DNA from: Neoechinorhynchus agilis
Lineage: Eukaryota; Acanthocephala
Direction: 5' to 3'
Assembly: GCA_051530055.1 (NCBI GenBank)
Contig: CM121341.1
Span: 18,848,001 to 18,912,000 of the forward strand
Length of the DNA: 64,000 bases
Shown: piece after piece, positions 45,279 to 56,640 of the stretch
How the letters are laid out: each line of letters starts with the position of its first letter
Numbering within the stretch: the first letter of the stretch is position 1
The notes under the pieces: generated by a model
Database searches by the model: none
The model's input: the letters and a program-made list of their open reading frames with translations, nothing else
What the model was told of the DNA's origin: nothing
Translations under genes and position numbers: made by a program

Positions 45279-46618
45279 ATGCCGAATTCTCATCAATACG
45301 GAACTATGACCGAAAACTTAAATGACAGTCCAATCATTTCAAAATGCGATGAACTTGAGAATAGCGCGGAGTCGCTTCTTCAAGTAGCTGATTATTGTCA
45401 GAACTCGTACAACATGCCAGCTCCAATCGTACCTTTAACTGGAATCGCAACCATTGACCGTCGGGCTAAACGAGGAGCTGCTGCTGCGTGTATCCAGAAC
45501 AAACGCCGCCAGACGCTCTCGTTTGCTATTCAGTCAGTTGCAAGTGTTGCATACGATATCTCACAACTCGCGGGATCGATGAACACTATGATTGATCAAG
45601 TTGAGAAAAGCATCTCTGATCTAGAAGATTATGCTAAGCGTGTTCAAGCCAAAGCTGCAATTTTATATGAGAGAACTTGTAGAAGATGTATAGGAACCAT
45701 TTCTCTTCCTGTGATACAAGTAGAATATCCAAAAACGGATCCCAAGCCGATAAGAGAAATCAAACCAGTTGGACATTATTCCAGAAAACCTTTGGATTTC
45801 ACCAGCTTAGCAGTCGCGGTGTTTTCGTAGGTCGCAAAGGCATTTTAAAAATCAGTCTGGAGCGATGATACACCCGGGGCCGAAACTTATGATTTCGAGA
45901 TTTACTTTGTAGTTTTGAAATTAATACATAGAACGAAATGTGAACTTTTATATGCAGTCACGGACATAATCAAACTTTTTGTTTTGAGAATCTTGGTGGA
46001 ACCTTCTTTAGCGGTTGCTTCAAATATTTTTTACATCAAATTGAGGCGATGGCATCTAGTCTACTTTGCTTGGTTTTATTCGTTTAACTATAGGAAAGAA
46101 AATTCCGCCACTGGTGGATGCAATAGGCACGTTAGGGATTGGATCAGGCGTCTCAAAAGTGGAGGCAATTGTTCCTGATAATTCTATAAGAATTGATCAC
46201 CAAACAGATTATGTAGCGTCATTTTTACAGCGGCTTAGTTTAATCGGCATCAATACTGATAATGGTAGTATCGGGAAATATAGCACTTACGGTACAAATG
46301 ACGAACATCAAATCACATCGCATTGTGGATCAATTTCTTCCATTAGCCTAATGATTCGCTCGGCGCGGGAAAGCTTCTTTGTTCGAATCATGACCATGTA
46401 ATCAAAAAGATGATAGTAGAAATATAGTGCCCGATCAATACATTGAGAAGGTCGTATCGCTTTACGCCTACCAAGGGCAGCAAACTGATGAACTTACATT
46501 TAACGAAAATACAACTATTTACGTTCAGCAAAAGAGCAATGATGGTTGGTGGGATGGTATCACTGAGAGCGGACAGCGTGGTCTATTTCCCGCAAACTAT
46601 GTCACAAAGATAGAATAA
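45279..46618 (+). CDS. Abl interactor (Abi) homologue, multi-exon with very short introns
   Basis: Exon 1, 45279-45818, starts with ATG directly after TAG. It encodes the Abi homeobox-homology-type helical region: ENSAESLLQVADYCQNSY, QTLSFAIQSVASVAYDISQLAGSMNTMIDQVEKSISDLE and KPVGHYSRKPLDFTSL match the vertebrate pattern of VADYCENNY, TQSLASVAYQIN and YIRKPIDYT. The last exon, from about 46420 to 46618, is an SH3 domain (VVSLYAYQGQQTDELTFNENTTIYV...DGWWDG...RGLFPANYV) with ALYDY, WW and PANYV positions in place. It is C-terminal, as in Abi. Between them a Ser/Ile/Pro-containing linker lies at 46066-46397. Likely introns are 45819-45855 (37 nt) and 46398-46419 (22 nt). The middle exons are not settled. 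Abi is a subunit of the WAVE regulatory complex that controls Arp2/3 actin assembly. Confidence 0.85.
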
Positions 46619-47880
46619 AACTCCATTATCGTTAAGAGCTTTCATTATGGACACACACTAAACGCACGTTATTTTCAAGATTTTTTTATTGCAGAGCTGT
46701 TCTCGAGAACTTAAGCAGACATCGCTATGATCACTTAATTACCTTAATTGTCATTGAGATGGTCCCAATCGGTTTGACAGAATGTGGAATTTCTGCTCTG
46801 GTATTTCTATTTTATTTATTTTTTATTTATCCTTACAGTCAGACATACGCATGGTTATGTTCTTCAGATTGATTGGTCTTGCGACATCTTCTTTTGAGCC
46901 TTTCGGCTATATTCCTTTTTTTGGGAGCCATTCGGCTGGCTTGCACACATCGGATGAACTTAGACACACTCGAAGGGCCAGGACCAACCCACTTTTTGGG
47001 GCCGATGGGTGATCTCAAAACTGACCCCCGCCCTTCCAACAGCCTCGCACACCCGTGGAACCCAGCGACAGGTGGCGTTGAACCATCAACATATCGAGCG
47101 CATTATGAACGCACACACCACACAGCCGTTGGACCCCAGGTATTTTTAGAAACGATCGAATGCAATTGGGATTGTGGGTGCAGATAGACAAAAAAACTGT
47201 ACATACAGCTTCGAGCTTGTTAAAAGCTGTGTTCTTTTTCTTTTTTGCCGTCGTAAAGAGGACTGGCTATAAGTAAAGATGTATCTTCAGTACTTGATGA
47301 TTCCTCCTGAGCCTCGAAAAATTAAAACAAGCAAGGATAAATTCTCATAGATGTGAATTGTGGTGTGAATCTGCCGAAAATAAATTATAATAATAGTGGT
47401 CGAAAAATATCCTTATTATGTATCTAAATGTTATTGCCGCAAATCGGCGATCAGTATCATTACTTTTCTGTACTGTTCTAAATCCACTCAATTGCCAAAA
47501 TATGTTTTTCGACAATGTTTGAGTGCAGCTATTTCGTAATTAAATTCTATTGCACGTTGATTAGGTTACCCGACGATATCACAGTTCAATGGGCTTGGTT
47601 TCGTCCCACCCCGAGGTTTTAATCCAACTCGCTGCGGCCCTTTTCCAGGGACAAAATCTTTTTGGTGTAACGACATGCCACCAAGGAGAGGAATAAGGCA
47701 TAAAATAGCTAATCAGGGCTAGTATAAAAAGGACAAAAACTTAATCGACTCCCGATCATCGATTGCCTTAGCCATAAATAGTTGCCTGCCATACAGGGAG
47801 AGTACTTTTGCTTTCTGCTTTTTCGACCCGATACTTCTCGTGGCCGTTGTTAAAATCAAGTGACTAGCTGTGACCACAAA
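46619..47880. other. No supported gene
   Basis: An AATAAA precedes the Abi stop region only weakly. The frame 46873-47187 starts with a hydrophobic signal-like segment and goes on with a Pro/Gly-rich part, but it opens with TTG and resembles nothing I know. 47190-47880 holds nothing recognisable. Confidence 0.35.
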
Positions 47881-47886
47881 TTCATT

Positions 47887-48702
47887 TCAGTCCTTGAGCT
47901 GATCACAAGCGCCAAAAGTGAAAGCAAAATTTATGGCAGCGTTAAAGATGTTGATGTTAAGTGCACTAAATTTAAATTTACGGCACAAAAGAATATTCCG
48001 TCCCAATTCCCACACTAAGATATCGTGTCCAGTAATACGGAAAATTGATGATTGAGAAACCAGTTTGGGTTTAACGAATAAGTTACTTCGAGCAAGACAC
48101 AAGTCTAGAAAAGAATGAGACCAGCCGTCGGTAAACGTAGGATCCGCAGGGACAATAAGGTCATGGGTATCATCCGAACGTAAAATGGCCATTATCCGTT
48201 TGTAAGAAGGGTCGTTGAAATCTCCGAAGCAAAAGTCAATTCCGGATGCTAAAACATTTTTTATAAAATCTTTATTATGAGTGAGGTGTATTTTTCTAGG
48301 TTTAATATAGAAATTACCTAAGAGCAATTTCCTTCCCAAGAAACGTATTGAAAATAAAGCGTAAGACAAATCTGGGGAAGTAAACTCGGAAATTAGGGTT
48401 GGTTGGAGGCAAGTTTTAAAAATGGATAATAAGCCTTGAGAGTAGTTTAAAAACGGTTTTGTACAAAATAAAGAATATTCACTAGATAAAATATTAAAAC
48501 TATTCGGGAGGTTGTTAAGAGAGTACAGCGACTTAGTTTCTTGGATAAAAGTAATATCACTTCTCTGTGCTTCAGACAAAAGGCCATGAATACCCAAAAG
48601 CCCACCTGCGTTCCACGGCGCAATTCTCAATTCCATTGAGCACCCTCCACCGCAACAGCTTGTTGTTTTTTTATTTAAATATTCGTACACATATTCACTC
48701 AT
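47887..48702 (-). mobile_element. APE-type LINE, 5' end with endonuclease only
   Basis: 271 codons with ATG start. LRIAPWNAGGLLG, ITFIQETKSLYSL, CFGDFNDPSYK, FTDGWSHSFLDL and ITGHDILVW are the catalytic boxes of APE endonucleases (N, E, D-N, D, H). The frame is intact to the point where it stops at 47887, and no RT follows. It is therefore a 3'-truncated copy, which is unusual for LINEs. Confidence 0.8.
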
Positions 48703-48904
48703 TAAATTTTTTTACACTGCACATCTGTCTAATACCACTCCCTGTGTTACTCCCACTCCTGATTCGATAAATTGCTGATCTCTGAGCCTCGAGATCAGGA
48801 AGGAAGTAACCAAATTGAAATAACAAAAGAATTATCCCCAGCGGGATAATTCGGCATACTCCGAAGCCCTTTTAGACAGGACTCCCCTCCCTGTCTAGCT
48901 TATA

Positions 48905-49235
48905 TGTAGCAGCCCAATAAAAAAAATCGGGGGAGTACGTGTATGATTACGGATAAAATAATTACATCTTATAAAATCACAAAAAGACTAAGTAACAAAT
49001 GGTTCTCACAATATAAATTCGGAGTCCGTTCTCCTTTTCCCGAGAATCCACTTTGTCCCTGTCTCGTCTTTTCAGTCGCCTCACAATCTCGTTGAACATA
49101 TGTTCATCATTTATAGAACATCTTTTCCAATTCTTATGTGGGTAATTCCAGATCTTTGTTATAAAAATACGCCATAAAAACGATTCCACCGATTCTCTTA
49201 TTGATGTTTCCAAATCTTTCAAAACTTTCCATACT
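48905..49235 (-). mobile_element. LINE RT C-terminal fragment
   Basis: TSIRESVESFLWRIFITKIWNY resembles SVNERLESFLWKTFLTKIFMY at 6660-6730 (plus strand). It lies upstream of, and in line with, the endonuclease fragment at 47887-48702. Confidence 0.55.
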
Positions 49236-49239
49236 CGTT

Positions 49240-51780
49240 TTATAATTGTATTTGTATTGTATGCAACGGTACTTTCCTACGTTGCACCGTAGGTATAAGC
49301 CCGTCAAATTGAATTAGACTCCGCAAGGGATCTAAAATACACGACAGCAGTCCTGTTATGCGGATCCAGAAAAGGAACTGTTGCACGACCTGTGGGCAAG
49401 ATGCCTCGGACCGAATTATATTGCCCGTGAACTGCAGTCGTCTGCGGCGCAAATATTCACTGGGCGGTTGGACTCCGGCTCTCTTATACAGTGCTTTGTT
49501 GGTCACTTTATCTGACCATCTGACCTTGAACGCCGCACGTAAGAGAGATGAATGATTTTGGCCCAACTGCCTCGTCGCCGTTGGTGACAGTGTCCAGGTC
49601 TCTGCATTGTAGTAGAGAATGCTCTCAATTAGAGCCCTGAACAGCTACGAACGGAGTTCATCTGGCAAAGACTCACTGTCAAACAGTGATTTAAGTTGCC
49701 CCATTGCTCTCCAAGCTATAGCTTTCCGTCGGCTGACATTCGCACTCACCTCAGGAACGACAGCTCCCAGATAGACATACCACTCTATCTGTTTTAATTG
49801 CTCAACGCCATTCGGCCCTTCGCTAGAGACTGTATGCGCGACATGCGGAATCGCCAAGAATTCCGTCTTTTTCGAGTTGATGGTCAGACCAATCATACTC
49901 GCCCTCTCGCACAGTCTATTTAGATTGCGTTGAGCTCCTTCGACTGTTGGGGACATCAATACGATGTCGTCGGCATATGTCATGTAGGAGGCGCGTATCT
50001 CAGGATACCTGCGACCTCTTTTCTTCAACAGAAGAAATCCATCTTCATCATTCGGTAGTGCCCATCTCATTACCCAATCAAGCACTAAGATGAAGAGGAA
50101 AGGAGCCAATGTGTCGCCCTGCAGAACACCTGAAGTGGTGGAAAAGTATTCTGTCAAACCGTCAGCTGTCTTTATGGCGGACCTTGTGTTTTTATATAAT
50201 GCCATAACGGATGTGATAATGATCGGCGGCACTCCACACTCCTTTAAGATACCGCCAATCATCGTTCGATTTACCGAATCGAAGGCTCGACGGAAATCAA
50301 CAAATACCAGCGTCACATCCGATTGATGAATTCGTGCCTCCTCGAGGATCCTCCTCAAAGCCAATATGTGCTCTGTGGTGCCTCGACCTTTCCTGAAGCC
50401 GTTCTGTTCAATTCTTAGAAACGGTTCCAGGATTGGCTGAATTCGGCATCGCAAAATGCTGATGAAAAGTTTTGCCGTGTTTGACATCAAGGATATACCT
50501 CTGTAGTAATCCACCTTTGTCGATCAGCATTTCTTGGGGATCATTGTTAAATGCGCCGTTTGCCAGATTTGAGGCACTGAGCCACCATTCATTATGCCAT
50601 TCATTATCGGTATGATTTTTCTGGCAATAGATTCAAACCTCAGTACCTCTGCCATTATCCCATCTGGGCCTGATGCACGTCCCGCACGCATCATTTTCGC
50701 CGCAGCGATCGCTTCCTTTACGGAAATCGGTCCAGTGAAGTATGCCTCAGTGCTTGGGACGATTGTGCTTTTTGGAAGTGCAGGACTCACTTCCAAAGAC
50801 GATAATGGTGAATTGAGAATTTCCGCAAAATAATTTGCGATTCTCTTTTTTCTGATTTCCGGGGAGGGACCTTCAATCAAAGTTGGCTGTCTTTGGGATT
50901 TTCCTGTGAGAGTGTTTATCGTTCTCCATGCTAAGGAGGTACGAACAAAACCTTCCTTATATGCGATCCCACGAACTGCATCCTCTATCGAAGCTTTTTG
51001 CTTTTCATTATAGAGGTTGGCAAGTTCAAGATTTGCAATGCGAGCCTCAGATCGTTTCCTCTTTTTTTAGAGTTTTGATCTGCTCAGCCATTGCTATAAA
51101 TTCAAAGTCCTCTTGTCATATAACCTTTGCAGCTTTTATACGCCTCATTTTTGGGAGGGTTTTCTCGGCCGCTTCGGTCACTGCGTCGCAGATTGACTTG
51201 TAATAAAAATCAATGTCCGTTTCAGCAGCTGGCATCGAGCTCAGTTGATTCTCTAGTTCGATATCGAACTCTTTCCTCTTCGCCTCATTAGCGAGGGCGC
51301 CATAGAACGGACGTGGAGGGTGCTGAGGCGTACGGAAGAGCGAGTCACTCTTGCTCAACTGGCACATCACCAACTTGTGGTCGGTTGGCAGCCCATCAAC
51401 TGTGAATGTGTCACCGTTTTTGACCCGACATTTTTCTCTATGTCTCAACAATATATGGTCAAGCTGAGCTAAGCGTCTCTTGGGATTTTTTTCCCATGGC
51501 ATGTTTGGACGGATTCTTTTGACCCATAAACGTCGCCAAACGCCACGGACGCTACCGGAATAAGGTGTTAGCAGACACGATATCCAAGTACCGGCTGTTT
51601 TGATTCTCGCCTCTCAACACATATAGCGATCTTTCGGAATGCGGTAAAATCGCGTTGAAGTCACCGGGTATTAGGAGGGTGTCTCTGTTCGGTACATCAT
51701 CTAATGCTTCGGCTAAATTTCCATAAAATCCTTCAACCGCCTCTTCACCCGACGGGGGGGTCGGTGAATATACGTCAAAA
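49240..51780 (-). mobile_element. RTE-like LINE, endonuclease and RT (several breaks)
   Basis: In order on the minus strand: an endonuclease remnant (LLIPGDFNAILP, about 51690-51640), its end at 51502-51116 (RRLAQLDHILLRH), the start of RT at 50880-50524 (RAGRASGPDGIMAEVL), and RT at 50514-49645. The RT has YRGISLMSNTAKL, QNGFRKGRGTTEHI, LVFVDFRRAFDSVNR (motif A), SGVLQGDTLAPFLFIL (motif B) and MTYADDIVLMS (motif C). The C-terminus lies at 49566-49240 (VRWSDKVTNKALYKRAG, LQFTGNIIR). Stops separate the parts, though the RT frame of 289 codons is whole. Confidence 0.8.
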
Positions 51781-52057
51781 GTATAGATATTTCTCGACCG
51801 AAGCAGTTTTCAGTGAAGCCCTTGATTCGTTGGATTTGGTAAGCGGGACTATAACTGTTTTTCCTCTATTAATTGTAAGGTTTCCTTTTTTTAAAGGATA
51901 TCAAGTCTTTTTAAGACTTGCTGTTATTCTTACTAAATCTTCAGCCCTTTTATGATATATAATAAAAAATATATCGTCTGCGTAGACCATCATTTCTACG
52001 TGGTGAATTCTTTTTAATTCTTTTAATAGCTCAGCCATCCCAACCAGAAAAAGGGTA
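51781..52057 (-). mobile_element. LINE RT fragment with YADD box
   Basis: Minus strand from 52057: SATLFLVGMAELLKEL, VEMMVYADDIFFIIYHKRAE and further residues. The box and its surroundings fit the jockey-type element at 5700-6200 (FLIGMIKILKQL, WAYADDSFSLIF). It is joined at 52057 to the MNN spacer and thus marks the lost left half of that palindrome. Confidence 0.65.
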
Positions 52058-53073
52058 GCAGAGAGTAAATAATTTTTTATTAAAGCCTTTTAGAACATCT
52101 TCGGGTTTAATCAATAGTTTCTTTGTAAGTTTTCGTAATTGGAAAAACTAAAAAACAAACTGATGATGAACCCATACGAGATTCGACAACATTTTAATAA
52201 ACAAATGATTTAAAACGTGAAGACCTAAACAACATTTTTAATCATATACCACGGTACATCGCATATCAACTGTAGAATTTTCCCTCACGTTGTTAATCTT
52301 TTGCCGCGAAGCCTTTCAAAAGATTAGATTGAGCATTATGCTGCCTAATGCTGAAGATGATTTTTTCTTTTTAGGAGCAAATTTTTTGTTTATGCTTAAC
52401 AAAGGCAAATAAATTCTTGTGCAATATTCAATTTTAACCTAATTTTCCCTCACAATATCACTACTTTTAAATTACACTTAACCATCGAATATGAAAGGTA
52501 AAATAAATATAGTTCAAAGAAATGTTTCAAACTAATTGCGTTATCATTTTTTTCTCGACATATGCAATAAATATTAGTTTTAAAATTATGCCATTTCATT
52601 GGTGCGAAATGTTTTCAATGTCCTATCATAAAGCAACACGCATGTGCAATTATCAATTATACCCAGTGCAATATAAACCGCAACCGTGAAAATAGCCATA
52701 TTTTCTTATTTTTTAAAGAAACATGAAACTTTAAGACGATAGCTTAATCTCTTCGGCCTTTTATATTGACCATAATCTGATCTCACCGAGTGCAAATATA
52801 TGGTGTGTGTCTACCACTTAAAAGCTGATTGATTGATGTAACAACTGCGGTTATTTGATGTTTGATAGAAAAAGAAACGTGATATGCTGAACAAGTGCGA
52901 CCAATCAGCTTCATTTCCTCCATATGAACAAAGGAATTCAGCCAGTTCTCTTTAGAACTACACTCATTGCTAACTAACGTCAACCGATAGGATACACCAG
53001 ACTTCGCTATCGCATCCCATACATAGATTAGAGCGAATATGATATTTCCTAAAAATTGTAAATCTTCTTTTAG
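52058..53073. repeat. Spacer and promoter region of MNN copy F
   Basis: Parallel to about 1200-2047, with an additional 130 bp at 52400-52560 not present in the other copies and a few per cent divergence. The left arm of the palindrome is missing. Confidence 0.7.
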
Positions 53074-53085
53074 ATGAACAATCAA
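52783..53085 (-). CDS. Divergent exon upstream of MNN copy F (long form)
   Basis: 100 open codons, overlapping the first 12 bases of the MNN frame on the other strand. It opens at TTG. Compared with copy C several residues differ (NIIF for NFKF, SG for PD, LNSF for LDSF), yet no stop has arisen in this oldest-looking copy. Confidence 0.4.
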   Translation of the reverse strand: MIVHLKEDLQFLGNIIFALIYVWDAIAKSGVSYRLTLVSNECSSKENWLNSFVHMEEMKLIGRTCSAYHVSFSIKHQITAVVTSINQLLSGRHTPYICTR

Positions 53086-54275
53086 AGGTGTAATATTCCT
53101 CGTTTTCTAATACTTCCACGCGGAAACGATGTATTCACTTACCGAGTTATTCTACATGAATCTCTCACAACCGATCGAACCGGATTTGTGGGATTATCAG
53201 ATTTTTTAGCGGATTTGAACTTGTGCCTGAAATTGCTAGACCGCCTTAATAATGAAATACTTAGTAGTGTTCTTTTCAAAAATGAGGCAAGCATCACTAG
53301 GGAACATATAGGGGATCTAATATCAAATTCAAAGTTAAATTACGAAATGCATTTTGATTATATCATTCGTGTGTGCGATAAAAGTCGTACTGTTATAATT
53401 AAAAAGCCAAATTCGGAGGTTGCACCCGCAAACAATTCCGTCGATCACCACTCCTCGGACGAAAATTTTGAAAACGGCGAACAAATTCAGAATACCACAG
53501 GTAAGTTTAAAATATTCTTTAATTAAAAACTAATATAATCCTTTTAGACCACGCCCAAGAAGAAATTGCAAATGAAAACTCAATTGAAGATTTGCACAGC
53601 GACCCCAGTGATGACTGGTCAGGAATCGATAGTTTTGATGACCAAGCAAATCGACCCATCCCATCAAGTGATAGCGACTACGTTGTTAGCGCTGAATCTT
53701 CCACCGCTACCGCTTGCAGTTCAAAGACTGACAACAATTCCGATGGAACTTTAGAAGGAAAAATGCGGCCAGTACGAGTTCATCAAAACAAAATTAACCA
53801 AAATATAAGATTTGAAGACAGTTGGGAGAATATGATTTCTTCGTCCGAGGAATATGACGGGAAATATATTGAAGTAACTGAGCTAAAGCCGGAAGAAGAA
53901 GATGACGCTGGATAATAAAGGCGAATAACGGCAGAAGGTGTACCGGAACCAGACGCTTTATCTAATATCAGAAGTCACAGGCGGGCACATATTTCATGGA
54001 TAAAGCTAATGAAAAAAAAGGAAGAGGAAGATAAGCATACCGACTGGTCCGAAGCTACTAAGGAATACCGCGATTATGATTGGAGGATTTTTTTAAACAG
54101 CGATGCTAATAGGAATGTCGAACAACTGCTGCGTTTCGACTTTGATTGGAAAATTCTTTATGGAGACTCAGATATGCAAGAAGCAGAAGAAGCAGATGAA
54201 GCAGAAAAATCTATGTCAGCAAAGAATGATAAATCTGATGACAGTGAAGAATCTCCGGTGCGGAAACAACTGTGA
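53074..54275 (+). pseudogene. MNN-family gene, copy F (diverged; stop codon in exon 2)
   Basis: Exon 1 53074-53500, intron 53501-53547 (47 nt), exon 2 53548-54275. It is the most diverged copy in the N-terminal half (for example LLDRLNNEIL for LIGRFNNAIL, and PNSEVAPANNSVDHHSSDE). An in-frame TAA (near 53914, GATAATAAAG in place of GATACCTAAG) ends the protein after EEEDDAG. The downstream frame 54009-54275 is still open and in register. Splice sites intact. Confidence 0.75.
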
Positions 54276-56640
54276 TTCAAATTAAATTATGGGGTTGGCG
54301 GAACGTTGCTGCAAAGCCGGTAAAAGTGTATAGCGTTTGTAACTGATAACTATAAAACAAATAAATATTTGCAACTCTTATTTGAGTGCGGAAATGAGAG
54401 GATAAAGTAGTTTTGCTCATTTGTGATGTTTGTTTAAATTGTCTGTCAAATGCAAAGCATCGGAATAGAAGCAAATTTATGCTGGAAGAGATAATTGCAA
54501 CATATTGCTGCACACTTTCTGATTGAAATGTGTTGTTGGGACCGTCTTTTTATACATTTGCCGATATTGATGAATCTCTTAGAGATTTTATCGTAAGAAT
54601 TTGTCAATCTGTCATAAGGATCTGTCAAGGACAACAATTTTCCTAAGTTTAATCCATCACAATAATAAAATCAAAATGACTTTAAGCTCATTAAATAGGA
54701 ATATAACATTTTGAATTTAAAATATTTGTGCCAAAATAACAACAATACCGATTATGCGGTCCTCAGCTCGGGGACAGTTGATGTATCGTTATCTTTGATT
54801 GTGCAATCCCGACGAATCTTTTCCCTTTGGGTTTCATTGACGAGACTAAAATCTTAACGATGTGCCTACGATTTTCAGAGTTATGGCATTTAGCTTTTCA
54901 ATGCAAGGAGGCTCCTGTAAGCATATTTTGTGCTGCTGCAACTCGGCGATCAGTGAAAGAGGTGATCTCTGTTGAACTCCATTTCTGGAAAAAAGATTTG
55001 GATTCCATCAAGTATTGAATCTTAGAAATCATATTAAGACCTTATGTCTAATGCCCCGAATACTTTGTTTAGATTCAGTTGGATTAATAGTTTATTTGCA
55101 TCAACGATCTCATTCATAAAATGGAGTTCCGCTAACAGAGATTGTATTCTACAGCGACGAATAAACCCGTGAAAATCTGTGGAATTAGATGACAAGAATC
55201 TTAAAATGTATATATTTAGAATTTATCATTCGTTTAAGACACGAGATGATCGATTTTCTAGAGTTGTTCTTCGATGAAAAAACTTCGACTTTACCTCGCC
55301 TTAGAAAGGAATGCGAGGGTACTACACTAATTGACTTGAATCATTTATACACTGAGCAAGAATACCTGCAAGAAAATCGCTATGGTACGAAGGTTTGCCC
55401 AATGACAAATTACTATCATAAAGGACTTAATAACAAACAGAAACCGCTTGTTGATAACTTAGTAGCATATTGAAGATTCCAATGGAACTCAGCAGAGAAA
55501 TTTACTCGAGGACAACTAAAAGAGAAACCAAGCGCTTAAATCCAAAGCGAACTATACAAATCACAGCGCACGAAACGGGTCAGAATGAAGCGAATCGAAT
55601 TTAGAAAAAAGCTAAAAAACAACAACAAGGAGATATCTGCAATCCAAGGAGACCGAGAATCTAAATCAAAGTCGAAAATGTCACAAGAAAGGAGAAGTCT
55701 GATCCACATCCATCTTTCCAATAGTGACAGAACCTCAGAATCTAATGGAAACCAAGAGCATTCAACTTGACAAAGAGATCAAAACACAAAAAAGCAAGAT
55801 CGTTGTTGTGTCGTTTGGTAAAAGGCGTAATCGCTAGGTTTATGCGTCGTTTACAAGGGATCCTTCGATTTACATCGAAATCTATTCTAAAATGTAAACT
55901 GATAACTGCTAAGTAAAAAACTCTCTCTGAGTGTAAAATTCTGACGTTTACAATTTCTTTAAAACGCAAACACAATAACGTTCAAGTAAAATCAAACATT
56001 CTCACGAACAAAAGTTTTTCTAGGTTTTTCCATTGCTTCATCTACTCTGAAACATCAGTCTGCAATTTTAGTGCGGAACAAAGTTAGATGATTTCCGCAG
56101 TTCAAAATATTACCGCAATTCCATGGAAAAATTGAAAGATTGATTTCCTTTTTAAATGAACTTGAATCACCCTTCAGTTTAAGAAGTCGAAATGCTCGAA
56201 TTCATTTTAAATCACTCGAAAGAGCGCATCGACCCCGATCTATTAAAATAGCGAACGAAACGTGCACTCGATTCGACGTTGAAAAACAAAAATTTGTAAA
56301 TAGGAAAGAAAGCCGGTTTTGTTTTTAGGCGTCGATCGCATTACGTCGACATATTCATTTATTGACTTTACGTTTTGTTATCGTCAGAGAATTACCAACG
56401 TTCACATAATAAAACGTATTTTAGACTTCAAGAGTTGTTTACAATATACGCGCTTTTTTTTAAAAGCATAGAATTATTGAAAAAATTAATCTTCTTTCAA
56501 TTCTTATTTCGAATGTCTCCGATTGACCGAAAAGCAGAAAGTACTTCAAACTAAAGAAGTTTTCGACAAATTCGAATTGTTAGACTGAAGCAAGCTGTTA
56601 TATTTTATTTTACTATTAATGTTGTGAAGTACTAAATATA
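54276..56640. repeat. Duplicate of 38561-40960
   Basis: Offset about 15,716 bp up to position 55045 and 15,680 bp after it, because 36 bp of the RT fragment (39338-39373) are missing here. Otherwise almost identical, including the frames 55189-55473 and 55585-55770. No recognised host gene. Confidence 0.8.

Noticed and set aside
46873-47187. Possible secreted protein with a signal-like N-terminus
   Set aside because: It opens with TTG, has a hydrophobic start only by chance of AT-rich DNA, and matches nothing; no splice or poly(A) support.
48829-48852. 10-bp hairpin GAATTATCCC with CAGC loop
   Set aside because: Short enough to be chance in AT-rich DNA and not shared with other LINE copies.
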